The notes under the pieces were generated by a model that did no database searches, was not told where the DNA came from, and saw nothing but the letters and a program-made list of their open reading frames with translations. This document shows positions 19,415 through 28,732 of a stretch of DNA of 64,000 bases, piece by piece. A program made the translations under genes and the position numbers. Position 1 is the stretch's first letter. Every line of letters starts with the position of its first letter. The stretch is taken from contig NZ_JACAIS010000001.1 of assembly GCF_030325625.1 (NCBI RefSeq), positions 62,001-126,000 on the forward strand, in the 5' to 3' direction. Origin of the DNA: Sphingobacterium sp. N143 (GTDB lineage: Bacteria; Bacteroidota; Bacteroidia; Sphingobacteriales; Sphingobacteriaceae).

Positions 19415-20438
19415 AGGGGCTCAGTACCCGCTGTTTTGCTACATCTTTGCGCTTCTTCTTTACAGTGGTATGCTGCGGGCACAGCATAAAGCCATTCCAC
19501 GCGACACAAGCTATAATACCATGCGTGTATGGCGGCAGATAAAGAAAAAACATCCTGAAGCAAGGCCTGCGGTAGACAGTCTGGGGTCAGATCTCAGGAT
19601 GACCCGAAATCTGGTATACGCGCATTTACCCAACACAGATTTTGGTCCACGTGACCTGCACCTAGATATTATTCGGCCCAATGATGGGTTAACACGTGCG
19701 GCAGTGCTATGGATCCATGGTGGAGGCTGGCGTTCGGGTCATAAGGAGATGGATATACCCATTGCTCAACTGTTGGCCAGAAAGGGCTATGTCTGTATTC
19801 CAGTGGAGCATCAGTTGTCGTTGGAAGCGAAGTATCCACAAGCTGTGCTCAACATCAAATCGGCGATTGTATGGCTCAAGGAGCATGCGGAGCTATATGG
19901 CATAGACAGCAGCCGAATGATTGTGGCAGGGAGCTCCGCAGGAGGGCAATTGGCAAGTCTGGTAGGATTGACAGGAGGAGTGGACCGTTTTGAGCCTCAG
20001 GTCGAATCTAAGCTGAGCACGCATGTGCAAGCTATCGTGGATCTGGATGGTGTGGTAGACTTCATGGCACCCCTGTCGCTCAATCTGGAGCGAAAAGCCG
20101 ACTCCCCGGATGCCTTTTGGTTGGGTGGAACCTTCGCTGAAAAGCCCCTTGTTTGGAAGGAGGCTTCACCCATATTCTGGGCCAGGGAGGACAAGCCAGT
20201 CCCCATGCTTTTTATCAACAGTGGATTGCCGCGCTTTCATGCAGGACAGGATGAACTGGTCGGCATGCTGAAGCGCTGGGGGACGGCCCACGAAGTGCAT
20301 CACATTGATGTGGATGTACATCCTTTTTGGCTTTTTCATCCTTGGGTAGACCACAGTGTCGACATGATCGACCAGTTTTTGGAGCGTGTTCAATTGAAGG
20401 TCCAGGCTGGCTTATCCTCAAAACTGGACATGTTATAG
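19398..20438 (+). CDS. Secreted alpha/beta-hydrolase, second putative pectin esterase
   Basis: It is a carboxylesterase of the BD-FAE-like alpha/beta-hydrolase group. The N-terminus has a signal with core PLFCYIFALLLYSG, cleaved near LRAQ. The oxyanion motif WIHGGGWRSGH is at about residues 104-114, the nucleophile in GSSAGGQLASL at about 176-186, and the final histidine probably in VHPFWLFHPW near residue 313-322. An acidic partner is likely in the AGQDELVG stretch, but its place is less clear than in the esterase at 4929. The ATG lies inside the CE8 coding sequence (17-base overlap), tying the gene to pectin de-esterification. Acetyl or feruloyl esters of pectin are plausible substrates. 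This is the last gene of the pectin cluster. Confidence 0.8.
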   Translation: MKWKNKGAQYPLFCYIFALLLYSGMLRAQHKAIPRDTSYNTMRVWRQIKKKHPEARPAVDSLGSDLRMTRNLVYAHLPNTDFGPRDLHLDIIRPNDGLTRAAVLWIHGGGWRSGHKEMDIPIAQLLARKGYVCIPVEHQLSLEAKYPQAVLNIKSAIVWLKEHAELYGIDSSRMIVAGSSAGGQLASLVGLTGGVDRFEPQVESKLSTHVQAIVDLDGVVDFMAPLSLNLERKADSPDAFWLGGTFAEKPLVWKEASPIFWAREDKPVPMLFINSGLPRFHAGQDELVGMLKRWGTAHEVHHIDVDVHPFWLFHPWVDHSVDMIDQFLERVQLKVQAGLSSKLDML

Positions 20439-20998
20439 GACTAGCCTGTGTTAGCGTGGTATGACTGTGATCCGGGTAGCGGTACAATAGCCCCCTGAAT
20501 CATATGATGGATCGGTCCCATTTTTCAAAGGGAGTGCTATACGCCCTAGCTCAGGCCGTAAAATAGCTCCTCAGCTATGAATTTTACTGTCTTAAGGAAG
20601 AACATCACCCGGATTTAATAGGACTCATTTATATTTAAGGTTATTAGACGATGGTAGGTAGCCCACTATCTTGATTAAATTGATCTCATTATCGGATTGC
20701 TTTTAAAGGAAGAATAGTGAGAAAAGGTGAATATGTTTATTTATTGTTTCTTTTGATGATAATTTGTATATTGTCACGATTTTAATAGTAATTATGGTGA
20801 ATTTTGTAATTACCGATTTAAAATGAAACCTATTTTTAGCAAGAGAATTTTTAGCTGATTATCTCATGATCTACATACTTGTTGATCTACTATTATTTGG
20901 ACGTTTATCGCAATTGTGTTCTCTCTGCTTTTGGGGATACTATTTGTGGTAGAAGAATTTGGAATGTGTAAAATCTGATAATCTTAAAGTTAAAGCGC
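20439..20998. other. Gene-free stretch between the pectin cluster and the AraC gene
   Basis: No coding region is supported here. A weak hairpin ATAGCT (20563-20568) with AGCTAT (20573-20578) could help end the pectin transcript but lacks a proper T run. The last 250 bases become very AT-rich and must hold the promoter of the AraC gene; I cannot place a convincing -33/-7 pair. Confidence 0.5.
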
Positions 20999-21886
20999 AT
21001 GCAAAAATACGATCAAATTGCCCAGGGAGTGAAAAAAAATAATCTATTTCTGCGGAATGAAGTGATAAAACATGAGAAATCTGGTGAAATCTCTTATCGA
21101 ACCTTTAACGGACCGCTTGAAATTATAAAACCAAAGAAGGTTGAATCGTTAAGTATTTTGCTATTTGAGAAAGCAAGAGGGTATATAAATATAGACGGTG
21201 ATCAATATCAAGTAATGAGTGAAATGGCAATTGTGTTATTTCCCGGACAGATTGTCTCCTGTCATTTTGAATCAGGAACAATTGGACAATATCTCATTGC
21301 GGCACGTGATCTCTACGAGATAATAACTTCTATTAATAATATGCCTATAGATAAATCCAAGCTTATTTCAATATTTAAATTAAATGAGGATAATTTTCAC
21401 GCGTTGTCGCAGGAATTTTTAGAGATCAATAAGCTATTAAAAAAGGATGACAAAGGAAGTGCGGAAATTATAACGAATCGTTTTAAGACGACTTATCTTA
21501 TTTTAAAAGCAAAATGTATGCATCTCCGCGCATGTGACAATAATGAAAGGAGAAATCCATTTATTAAGAAATTTGTCAGTCTCCTGGATGATTTTTATCA
21601 GGATGAGAAGTTGGTTGTATTCTATGCAAATGCCATTAATATATCTCCTAGTTACCTCAATAAACTATGTAAAAAGACATTTAAGGTTTCTACTAAACAA
21701 TGTATAAAAAATAAAATATTGGCCGAGGCAAAAAGACTATTATTGGGGACAGATCTACCCATTAAGGAGGTTTCTTTGAATCTGGGTTTTCGTGATGCTG
21801 CTAATTTTTCTAATTTTTTCAAGAAAGAGTCCGGTCTCTATCCAAGAGATTTTATACAGCTTAGATCAAAAGGAATACAGCATTAA
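20999..21886 (+). CDS. AraC-family transcriptional regulator
   Basis: The protein has 295 residues. The N-terminal half (about residues 25-110) reads as a cupin-like ligand or effector domain (ILLFEKARGYINIDGDQYQV, then ALFPGQ-type turn VLFPGQIVSCHFE). The C-terminal 100 residues hold the two AraC helix-turn-helix units: INISPSYLNKLCKKTFKVST and, in the second, PIKEVSLNLGFRDAANFSNF followed by KKESGLYPRDF. It is the nearest regulator to the pectin cluster and on the same strand, so it may control it, although the gene is much more AT-rich than the cluster and stands 560 bases away. Its ligand is unknown. Confidence 0.88.
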   Translation: MQKYDQIAQGVKKNNLFLRNEVIKHEKSGEISYRTFNGPLEIIKPKKVESLSILLFEKARGYINIDGDQYQVMSEMAIVLFPGQIVSCHFESGTIGQYLIAARDLYEIITSINNMPIDKSKLISIFKLNEDNFHALSQEFLEINKLLKKDDKGSAEIITNRFKTTYLILKAKCMHLRACDNNERRNPFIKKFVSLLDDFYQDEKLVVFYANAINISPSYLNKLCKKTFKVSTKQCIKNKILAEAKRLLLGTDLPIKEVSLNLGFRDAANFSNFFKKESGLYPRDFIQLRSKGIQH

Positions 21887-22058
21887 AATTGCTCCCATTC
21901 AAGCTAATCGTCGAATCTATTATAGATTGATGATGTAGATATTTCTGGACTACCCTTTTTTGTTCTCTTATTGATCTTCTCAAATAATCAGAACCTTTTT
22001 GGTGCCAGCATTGTGTTATAATTGGATTATAATGGAATCTTACTAAAAAAATGGACCT

Positions 22059-24797
22059 ATGGATTTATCTAAATATCGTGAAAAACGCGTTGCGGCAAAG
22101 ACTCCTGAACCTTTTGGTGGAAAAGGGAGTGGAAAGGAACTGCGATTTGTCGTGCAGAAGCATGATGCTTCCCATCTACATTATGATTTTCGACTTGAGA
22201 TGGGAGGAGTACTGAAAAGTTGGGCTGTACCCAAGGGCCCATCTATGGATCCATCGATTAAACGACTGGCTATGATGGTGGAAGATCATCCCTATGATTA
22301 TCGAAATTTTGAAGGTATTATCCCAAAAGATCAATATGGTGGGGGGACAGTCATCGTGTGGGACGAAGGAAGCTATGAGGCTGTCGATATGAAAAGTGGT
22401 GACATCGCTAAGATGGACCGAAATCTACGGCATCAACTTTATTCAGGCAAGTTGAAATTTAGGTTGTATGGACAGAAATTAAAAGGGGAATTTGCGCTTG
22501 TTAAAGCTTACGGACGTGGCGACAACGGCTGGTTACTGATGAAATTGGACGATAAATATGCGAGCGCGCAAGATATTACCCATCAGGACAAATCGGTCCT
22601 GTCGGGAAAAACGATTGCGCAGATGGAAAAAGCTCCCGATAAAGTCTACCGTAAAACAAGCATAAAAAAAGAGGACAGGTCGAAAGAGGCATCGAACGTT
22701 AAAAGTAGGACTTCCTCCAATAAAAGCAGTGGATCAGCACAAGAAGCAGCGGCGATCATTAGCGACCAACTGGAAGCGATGCCGGGGCATAAAGCAGCCC
22801 TTTCGGTAAGTTTGGAAAAGCTTTTAAAAAAATCACCTAAGCAAGCTTTTTATACCCATATCCAACCCATGCTGGCCACCTTGGTCGATCAGCCGTTTAA
22901 TAATGAAGACTGGTGCTACGAAGTCAAATGGGACGGCTATCGGGCAGTGGCCTTTATGAATAAAGGAGTGGTAGAAATTAAATCAAGAAATGATAAAAGC
23001 TTCAATGAAAAATTTTACCCAATCTACACGGAACTGAAAGCGATGGGGATCAATGCGGTTATCGATGGTGAAATCGTGGTACTGGGAAAAAATGGGGTAG
23101 CAAATTTTGGCGCGCTGCAAAACTGGCGGAGTGAAGCTGATGGTGATTTAGTTTACTATATATTTGATCTTTTGTGGTACGAGGGAAAAGACTTAAAAAG
23201 CCTTCCACTCATGGACCGCAAGGCGATCTTAAAGGCTGTTCTCCCACAGCATAATCAGCTGTTGTTTAGCGAGCATTTTGAAAAATCAGGTATTGAATTT
23301 TTGGATGAGGCGCGGAAGCTTGGGGTAGAGGGCATCATGGCCAAACGTAAGGATAGTGTATATCATGTGGACAGCCGCTCGCGGGACTGGCTCAAAATCA
23401 AGGCTAATAAGCGGCAGGAAGTTGTCATCGGTGGATATACACGAAATGATGATTCAACCAGGCTATTCAGTAGTCTACTCGTCGGGGTATATGAAGATAA
23501 AAAACTGGTGTATACCGGTAAGGTAGGAACAGGATTCAATGCAAAATTGCAAAAAGAGATGATCGCTATGTTTAAACCATTGGTGACCGATAAGTCTCCT
23601 TTTGCAGATGAACCTGATGTGAATAAGCCCTCTAGGTTCCGCCCAGACCCACCGCATGCATCGGTGACCTGGCTCCGTCCAACCTTGGTCTGTGAAGTGA
23701 GCTTTACAGAAATCACTGCTGATGGTATCATGCGCCATCCTTCCTTTGATGGGCTGCGGGAAGATAAGAGTGCCAAAAAAGTAATTTTTGAACAAGAAGA
23801 ACCCGTTCAACGGATTGTAGCGGAGAAAACTAACCAATTGGTTAAGTCGAGGCGGCAAGGGACTGAACGTAAAACCCTGCTGAATCCAACAGAAAAAATA
23901 CAGGTGAAGAAAGTCAATAAACAGGAACTTAAATTCACCAACTTGGATAAGATCTTTTGGCCCAAAGAAAAGGTTACAAAAAGAGACCTTATCAATTATT
24001 ATTATCAGGCGGCCCCTTTTATTTTACCATACCTCAAAGATAGACCGCAAAGCATGAATCGATTCCCAAATGGTATCAAAGAAGAAAGTTTTTATTTTAA
24101 GGACGTGACGGATACTGCGCCTGACTGGGCCGAACTGTATCGTTATCAGAGCGAAGCTGATAATCGTGACCGGCATTACCTTGTCGGTAAAGATGAGGCG
24201 ACCCTGTTGTACATGGCTAATCTAGGGTGCATTGAAATGAACCCCTGGAACAGTACCGTCAAAAAACCCGACAACCCTACATTTTGTATCATCGATTTGG
24301 ACCCCGATAAGAATTCCTTTGATCAAGTTGTTGAAGCGGCACAAGTGACAAAACAGATGCTGGATGATATGGGGGTCCCCTGCTATTGTAAAACCAGTGG
24401 TTCAACGGGACTGCATATATATATCCCGCTGGGGAACAAATATACCTATGAGCAATCCAAAGAATTTGCACGTGCGATCGTCACCATGGTTCATACGGAG
24501 CTTCCTGATTATACCAGCCTCGAACGGACGGTCCGGGACCGTAAAGGAAAAATGTATTTGGATTTTCTGCAGAATAGACCACATGCTACCATTGCAGCAG
24601 CCTATTCGGTACGGCCAAAACCAGGAGCAACAGTCTCTATGCCACTGCATTGGGATGAAGTGAAGAAAGGATTAAAAATAAGTGATTTTACTATTTTCAA
24701 TGCCATCGAAAGGATGAATAGTGTGGGAGATATCTTTAAACCTGTGCTGGGTAAAGGCATTGATTTAAAAAAGGTCATCAATGATGTGTCAAAATGA
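22059..24797 (+). CDS. ligD: DNA ligase D (PE-ligase-polymerase)
   Basis: It is the end-processing and sealing enzyme of bacterial non-homologous end joining, 912 residues, cytoplasmic. Domain order is: phosphoesterase (about residues 1-180; catalytic region KHDASHLHYDFRLEMGG at about 33-49 and GGGTVIVWDEGSYE); a linker of low complexity (about 200-250); ATP-dependent ligase (about 265-560; nucleotidyl-lysine motif EVKWDGYRA at about 287-295, DGEIVV at about 338); and a primase-type polymerase (about 610-912; KIFWPKEKVTKRDLINYY, and the metal-binding IIDLDPDK at about 744). The order PE-ligase-polymerase is that of the Pseudomonas enzyme and differs from mycobacteria. LigD normally works with Ku; no Ku gene is in this window. 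Transcribed alone. Confidence 0.95.
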   Translation: MDLSKYREKRVAAKTPEPFGGKGSGKELRFVVQKHDASHLHYDFRLEMGGVLKSWAVPKGPSMDPSIKRLAMMVEDHPYDYRNFEGIIPKDQYGGGTVIVWDEGSYEAVDMKSGDIAKMDRNLRHQLYSGKLKFRLYGQKLKGEFALVKAYGRGDNGWLLMKLDDKYASAQDITHQDKSVLSGKTIAQMEKAPDKVYRKTSIKKEDRSKEASNVKSRTSSNKSSGSAQEAAAIISDQLEAMPGHKAALSVSLEKLLKKSPKQAFYTHIQPMLATLVDQPFNNEDWCYEVKWDGYRAVAFMNKGVVEIKSRNDKSFNEKFYPIYTELKAMGINAVIDGEIVVLGKNGVANFGALQNWRSEADGDLVYYIFDLLWYEGKDLKSLPLMDRKAILKAVLPQHNQLLFSEHFEKSGIEFLDEARKLGVEGIMAKRKDSVYHVDSRSRDWLKIKANKRQEVVIGGYTRNDDSTRLFSSLLVGVYEDKKLVYTGKVGTGFNAKLQKEMIAMFKPLVTDKSPFADEPDVNKPSRFRPDPPHASVTWLRPTLVCEVSFTEITADGIMRHPSFDGLREDKSAKKVIFEQEEPVQRIVAEKTNQLVKSRRQGTERKTLLNPTEKIQVKKVNKQELKFTNLDKIFWPKEKVTKRDLINYYYQAAPFILPYLKDRPQSMNRFPNGIKEESFYFKDVTDTAPDWAELYRYQSEADNRDRHYLVGKDEATLLYMANLGCIEMNPWNSTVKKPDNPTFCIIDLDPDKNSFDQVVEAAQVTKQMLDDMGVPCYCKTSGSTGLHIYIPLGNKYTYEQSKEFARAIVTMVHTELPDYTSLERTVRDRKGKMYLDFLQNRPHATIAAAYSVRPKPGATVSMPLHWDEVKKGLKISDFTIFNAIERMNSVGDIFKPVLGKGIDLKKVINDVSK

Positions 24798-25082
24798 TAT
24801 GTTGTTGGTCCATTTTTGTTACCAAGGCTATTGCCATTTCCTAAAATCAATAGGCTATCCTGAGTTACTGGAAGTGTCTAGGCATTGTGATATGTAGATC
24901 AAGAACGATCATGTCAGAGGACTCCTCAAATAGTCACTAGTTGACAAGTGGGAGCACATGTTGATCATAGTCTAGGTATATACAAAGGGACTGACTACCC
25001 GAAGAGGATCAATTTAATAACTAACTTCGATCGTTGTTCAATCGGTTTAGCCACAAATTGAATAAGATTTTTTTTAATTTAT
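24798..25082. other. Gene-free stretch after ligD
   Basis: AT-rich, with many stops in all frames. I see no terminator with a clear T run directly after ligD and no coding region. The stretch leads into the promoter of the candidate small RNA at 25117. Confidence 0.45.
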
Positions 25083-25113
25083 TTTGTTTATACAAAGGTA
25101 TTTTCTATCTTAG
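25083..25113 (+). promoter_or_regulatory. Bacteroidota-type promoter of the candidate small RNA
   Basis: TTTG at 25083-25086 and TATCTTAG at 25106-25113 are spaced by 19 nt, close to the TTTG/TAnnTTTG consensus. Transcription would begin at about 25117-25120, exactly at a hairpin. Confidence 0.5.
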
Positions 25114-25116
25114 TGC

Positions 25117-25203
25117 TGCCCATTCAAGGGCACTTTTCATAAAATAGGTTAATAATATGGCTAAAACACCCGGAGTACCCCATGCTTTCGGGTGTTTTTT
25201 TTA
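25117..25203 (+). ncRNA. Candidate small RNA of about 85 nt
   Basis: After the promoter come a perfect hairpin (TGCCC at 25117-25121 with GGGCA at 25128-25132, loop ATTCAA), an unpaired A/T-rich middle of about 30 nt, and a strong terminator. No gene follows within 200 bases on this strand, so this is not an obvious leader of DUF2264. No known RNA family is recognised. A 15-residue reading frame from 25157 runs through the terminator and is probably not translated. Confidence 0.4.
25163..25203 (+). terminator. Strong terminator of the candidate small RNA
   Basis: AAAACACCCG at 25163-25172 pairs perfectly with CGGGTGTTTT at 25189-25198, and the T run continues to 25202. The loop is 16 bases. 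Confidence 0.8.
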
Positions 25204-25406
25204 GTAACGAATTGGTGATCTTTAGATAAGAGACTAGGGAAACTGTTGTATTTTACTTAGTTTTATAGGTAACCAGCAGGGCAATATAAATCTAAGAATG
25301 TCATGAAAGATAAACCGATGCATACATCAAAAATGTATAGTAAATACTGGCCGGGAAGAGACCTGTTGGGTTTTGTGTTTAGCACTTCAAAAAATAATAA
25401 TTACAG

Positions 25407-26663
25407 ATGAAATATATCAGATTACTGGCCTGTGTGGCAGTACTTTTTTGTGGGGAAATAGCCCTACCTGCATGGGCACAGCAACGTACCGCAGTTGAGG
25501 CAATACAGAAACAGGCAACTGGCGACAGGAAATACTGGTCTGACCTTCTCTATCAAATCACATCGCCCGTTATTCATAATCTTGCTGCCGGGACCCTGAA
25601 AAAAAATATGCCCTTGGAGAAGGCACCAGGTTATATGCTGAAAGCAGAACAAGTAAGCTACCTGGAGGCTGTCGGGCGGACGATGGCTGGAGTGGCTCCC
25701 TGGCTGGCACTGCCTGATGACGATACGGAGGAGGGGAAACAGCGGGATGAACTGCGCCGGGCACTTCTCAAAGGAATTGCCAACGCCGTGGATCCCAAAA
25801 ATCCGGACTGTCTTGATTTTAGTAGGGAGCAGCAACCGATTGTGGATGCTGCCTTTATGGCCCAAGGATTCTTACGGGCACCGGAAGCCCTATGGGCACC
25901 ATTGGACAAAGAGACGAAAACACGTATTGTAGCCAATTTTAAAAGCCTCCGCAATAGGAGTGCTTATTACAACAATTGGTTGCTTTTTTCGGCTTTGACA
26001 GAAGCATTTTTGTTATATGTAGGTGAAGATGCTGATCCTATGCGTATTGAAATTGCGCTAAAAAAAATGGACGAATGGTACCTAGGGGATGGTTGGTATA
26101 GCGATGGACCTCATTTTGCCATGGATTATTATAATAGTTATGTGATCCAACCGATGCTGGTCGACCTTTATCGGGTGTTGTCTGGGGCAAAGAGGATCAA
26201 CAGTAAAGATTACGAGCTGGCGGTGAAACGCATGCAGCGCTATGCTACATTTCAGGAACGCATGATCGGAACCGATGGTAGCTTTCCACCTTTTGGAAGA
26301 TCAATTACCTACCGAACGGGCGCATTTCAAGCACTGGCACAAGTAGCCCTAATGGGGAAATACCCGGAGGGGATATCTCCTGGGCAGCTGCGAAGCGCCA
26401 TGACTGCCATGCACAAACGGACTTTTAATGCTTGTTCGAATTTTGATGACAAAGGCTGGTTGGTATTGGGGTTCTGTGGCTCACAACCTGAAGTCGCAGA
26501 CACTTATACTTCCACAGGAAGTCTATATATGACCTCCCTGAGCTTCTTACCCTTGGGACTTCCCGCTGATGATCCGTTCTGGACGAGTGAAAGTGAGGAT
26601 TGGACGAGTAAAAAGGCCTGGCAGGGGCAGGCGTTCAAAAAGGATTATAAAGTCGGATATTGA
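25407..26663 (+). CDS. Secreted DUF2264 protein (GH154-like)
   Basis: A signal peptide ends near AWAQ. The mature protein is an all-alpha barrel type of about 395 residues with family landmarks YWSDLLYQITSPVIHNLA (about residues 39-56), YLEAVGRTMAGVAPWL, NNWLLFSALTEAFLLYVG (about 194-211), WYLGDGWYSDGPHFAMDYYNSY (spanning about 227-248) and GSFPPFGRSITYRTGAFQAL (about 290-309). This is DUF2264. To my knowledge the CAZy family GH154, with a characterised beta-glucuronidase from Bacteroides, corresponds to this domain, so a glycosidase acting on a uronic-acid-containing glycan is plausible; I cannot verify that here. It is a single gene, not in an operon with other carbohydrate genes, although it lies 5 kb from the pectin cluster. 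Confidence 0.82.
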   Translation: MKYIRLLACVAVLFCGEIALPAWAQQRTAVEAIQKQATGDRKYWSDLLYQITSPVIHNLAAGTLKKNMPLEKAPGYMLKAEQVSYLEAVGRTMAGVAPWLALPDDDTEEGKQRDELRRALLKGIANAVDPKNPDCLDFSREQQPIVDAAFMAQGFLRAPEALWAPLDKETKTRIVANFKSLRNRSAYYNNWLLFSALTEAFLLYVGEDADPMRIEIALKKMDEWYLGDGWYSDGPHFAMDYYNSYVIQPMLVDLYRVLSGAKRINSKDYELAVKRMQRYATFQERMIGTDGSFPPFGRSITYRTGAFQALAQVALMGKYPEGISPGQLRSAMTAMHKRTFNACSNFDDKGWLVLGFCGSQPEVADTYTSTGSLYMTSLSFLPLGLPADDPFWTSESEDWTSKKAWQGQAFKKDYKVGY

Positions 26664-26930
26664 GTAGGGGAATAGATTTTACTTATTTACTTTCAGAGGG
26701 TGTTGCCGAAGAAAAACTCGGGATGTGGCTGCTGAAAAGAGAAGAGGTATTTAGGACCCTACAAAAAAGAAAAACCAGTTGAAGAAAAAATGATGTCTAG
26801 GAAGGTTGGTGGAAGACAGCGGTAACTACTCAAAAGAGGTTTTAATACCTGATTTCTCTGAAAAAATGAACTGATTAGCAGTTCTTGTTGTTTTTATAGC
26901 ATAAGTTTTACAACAAGAAAAGGAGTCAAC

Positions 26931-27401
26931 ATGGAAATGAAATCAAATAATCCGGAGATCGTGAATGATCTTATCAAGATTAATAACGATCGTATTGAAG
27001 GGTATTCGAAGGCCCTATCGCTATGTGAAAGCCTTGGAATAGACGATAACTTGGACCGTATTTTTAAAAAATTTATTGATCAGTCCTCCAGTTTTATTGC
27101 TGAGCTCGCTCCTTATGTGGAACATGAAGGAGAGGAAACCACAGAGAATACGAAGATGAGTGGGAAGATCTTTCGATGGTGGATGGGTGTTAAAGTAAAT
27201 ACCGCTGGAGACAGTAAGAAAAGTTTATTGGAAAGCTGTGAAAAAGGGGAGAAGGCATTTAGGGAAACTTATAAAAAGGTTTTGAATGAACATGGCGATG
27301 AACTTTCTATTCCTGTTAAAAATATTATCCAGATGCAGCTGAGCACACAGTTGGAGGCTCAACAAAATATTAAGGTGCTGCACCAAAGTGAAACTTTATA
27401 A
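26931..27401 (+). CDS. DUF2383 (PA2169-type) four-helix-bundle protein
   Basis: The product has 156 residues, is highly charged and has no signal. The N-terminal VNDLIKINNDRIEGYSKAL (about residues 10-28) is the signature of the PA2169 family, a ferritin-like helical bundle, and the C-terminal half repeats the long amphipathic helices (AFRETYKKVLNEHGDELSIP, about 114-133). Related genes are stress-associated in several bacteria, but the biochemical role is not known. A good purine-rich sequence (AAGGAG) lies about 8 bases before the ATG. It converges with the glycerophosphodiesterase gene, with only 22 bases between stops. Confidence 0.83.
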   Translation: MEMKSNNPEIVNDLIKINNDRIEGYSKALSLCESLGIDDNLDRIFKKFIDQSSSFIAELAPYVEHEGEETTENTKMSGKIFRWWMGVKVNTAGDSKKSLLESCEKGEKAFRETYKKVLNEHGDELSIPVKNIIQMQLSTQLEAQQNIKVLHQSETL

Positions 27402-27423
27402 AATAAGTTTGATTCTGAGTAAT

Positions 27424-28236
27424 TTATTTTTTCTGAAAGGATAGTGAATCCTTGGCAGGAACAAGGTGTTGCCCGAAAAAATGATCGAATTTACTATCCA
27501 GCTGGATATAGCTCACCCCGAGTTCTATTAGTTTTTTTGCCGTCAGTTGAAGTTCCTGCGGTGCGGCACGGAAGTCATTGATCGCGCCAACAACTTGAAT
27601 CTGGTTTTCCTTTGCCCAGCTGAAATCATCAGCCGAAGGATTGGCAAAAAGGTAATAATGCTCAGGGTGATAATCTTTTCTTTTCTGATAGGCTTCAATC
27701 TGTTCTCTGGAGCAGCTCAATTTTATCCTTCCACGAAAATAATCCGTTGCTTCGGCGGTAGGGATAATGAGTGCCTGCTCTGCAAGACCTGCATTTTTTA
27801 CCATGCCATAGAGCTCTTGGAAAACTTTGGGATGATGGCCACGGATTTTGAGGTCAATCATGACCTGTAGGCCTTCTTGTTTCAATAGGGCCAACATGGT
27901 TTTCAGCTGTTGGACCTGATGGCCATTTGCAGATCTGAAGCTTTTTAATTCGTTCCAGGAACATGCATCCACTTTTTTGTCGAGATTAAAAAAACGCTTT
28001 AGATCATTGTCGTGCTGTACGACAAGAACAGCATCTTTTGTCATTCTGACATCCAATTCGACCATCCAATAACCTCGGTCGGCAGCCTTTTTAATCGAGC
28101 TTATACTGTTCTCATCGGTTTGGGCATCAACAATTCCACCCCGATGTGCAATTAATCTGAGGCCGCCGAATTGTGCCCGGCAATGAACGACTGCTACTAA
28201 AAGGAGCAGCACGGAAAATAATGCATATTTATACAT
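27424..28236 (-). CDS. Secreted glycerophosphodiester phosphodiesterase
   Basis: It hydrolyses glycerophosphodiesters (deacylated phospholipids) to glycerol-3-phosphate and an alcohol. The N-terminal signal ends near HCRA. The GDPD TIM-barrel begins with LIAHRGG (about residues 28-34), then ENSISSIKKAADRG, MVELDVRMTKD (about 58-68, metal ligands) and VVQHDND (about 72-78, catalytic histidine). The middle and end read IDLKIRGHHPKVF and SYIQLDSKFDH. All catalytic residues are present. At 270 residues the length is typical. It would act in the periplasm, supplying glycerol and phosphate. Upstream on the minus strand, 28335-28328 reads TAAATTTG, a possible -7 element. Confidence 0.9.
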   Translation of the reverse strand: MYKYALFSVLLLLVAVVHCRAQFGGLRLIAHRGGIVDAQTDENSISSIKKAADRGYWMVELDVRMTKDAVLVVQHDNDLKRFFNLDKKVDACSWNELKSFRSANGHQVQQLKTMLALLKQEGLQVMIDLKIRGHHPKVFQELYGMVKNAGLAEQALIIPTAEATDYFRGRIKLSCSREQIEAYQKRKDYHPEHYYLFANPSADDFSWAKENQIQVVGAINDFRAAPQELQLTAKKLIELGVSYIQLDSKFDHFFGQHLVPAKDSLSFQKK

Positions 28237-28732
28237 GAGTGACTTGAGTTTTGTATTAATTTCCTTGTTTGAACCTGCTCAACATTGCAGGTAACAATAT
28301 TGGTCTCTTTATCATGACTGCCAATACCAAATTTACAGAACTTTATGTTTATAAAAGCTTGGCTGAAAAGTATTTTTAATACTATAGTCCACTATTAATG
28401 GCTTATGTAAAACGTAATTCTAGAACATTGGTGCAAGAATAATCAGTTTCTATAAAGGTGATGGTAACTTATGTTTAAGAATTGTTAAATTAAATGTATT
28501 TGATTACCAGTTGTAGGGATTATCGTTCTGTAAATATTTGCTGTACATGGCAGCAGAAATCAGTCGGGAAGGGCATATTGGTTTTAATTAGAGTGTATCT
28601 TGTTGTTTTTCTGATTTTTATATAGGCCGGATCAAGATTTTTAATTATCTTTGGAATGAATCTAAAGCCATTATCTGTTGTGTCGATGAAATAGAGCAGC
28701 CTAATACTGAGATGATGCCTAATTTTTGAGTT
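28237..28732. other. Divergent intergenic region between glpQ-like gene and the cytolysin-like gene
   Basis: No coding region is supported. It serves two divergent genes. For the minus-strand gene TAAATTTG (28335-28328) and for the plus-strand gene TATCTTTG (28646-28653) are candidate -7 elements; neither has a clear TTG at the right spacing. Confidence 0.45.
28646..28653 (+). promoter_or_regulatory. Candidate -7 element of the cytolysin-like gene
   Basis: TATCTTTG is a perfect TAnnTTTG match, 80 bases before the ATG at 28733. No TTG is found 19-20 nt upstream, so a promoter here would need an activator or be weak. Confidence 0.35.

Noticed and set aside
25157..25204. Fifteen-residue reading frame starting ATG GCT AAA
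   Set aside because: It runs through the stem and T run of the terminator, has no clear ribosome-binding site, and its sequence is dictated by the hairpin. I treat it as chance, not a peptide gene.
26653..26780. Short plus-strand frame reading about 40 residues after the DUF2264 gene (contains KLGMWLLKREEVF)
   Set aside because: No ATG in a sensible place, no recognisable family and no regulatory signal; likely noise in non-coding DNA.
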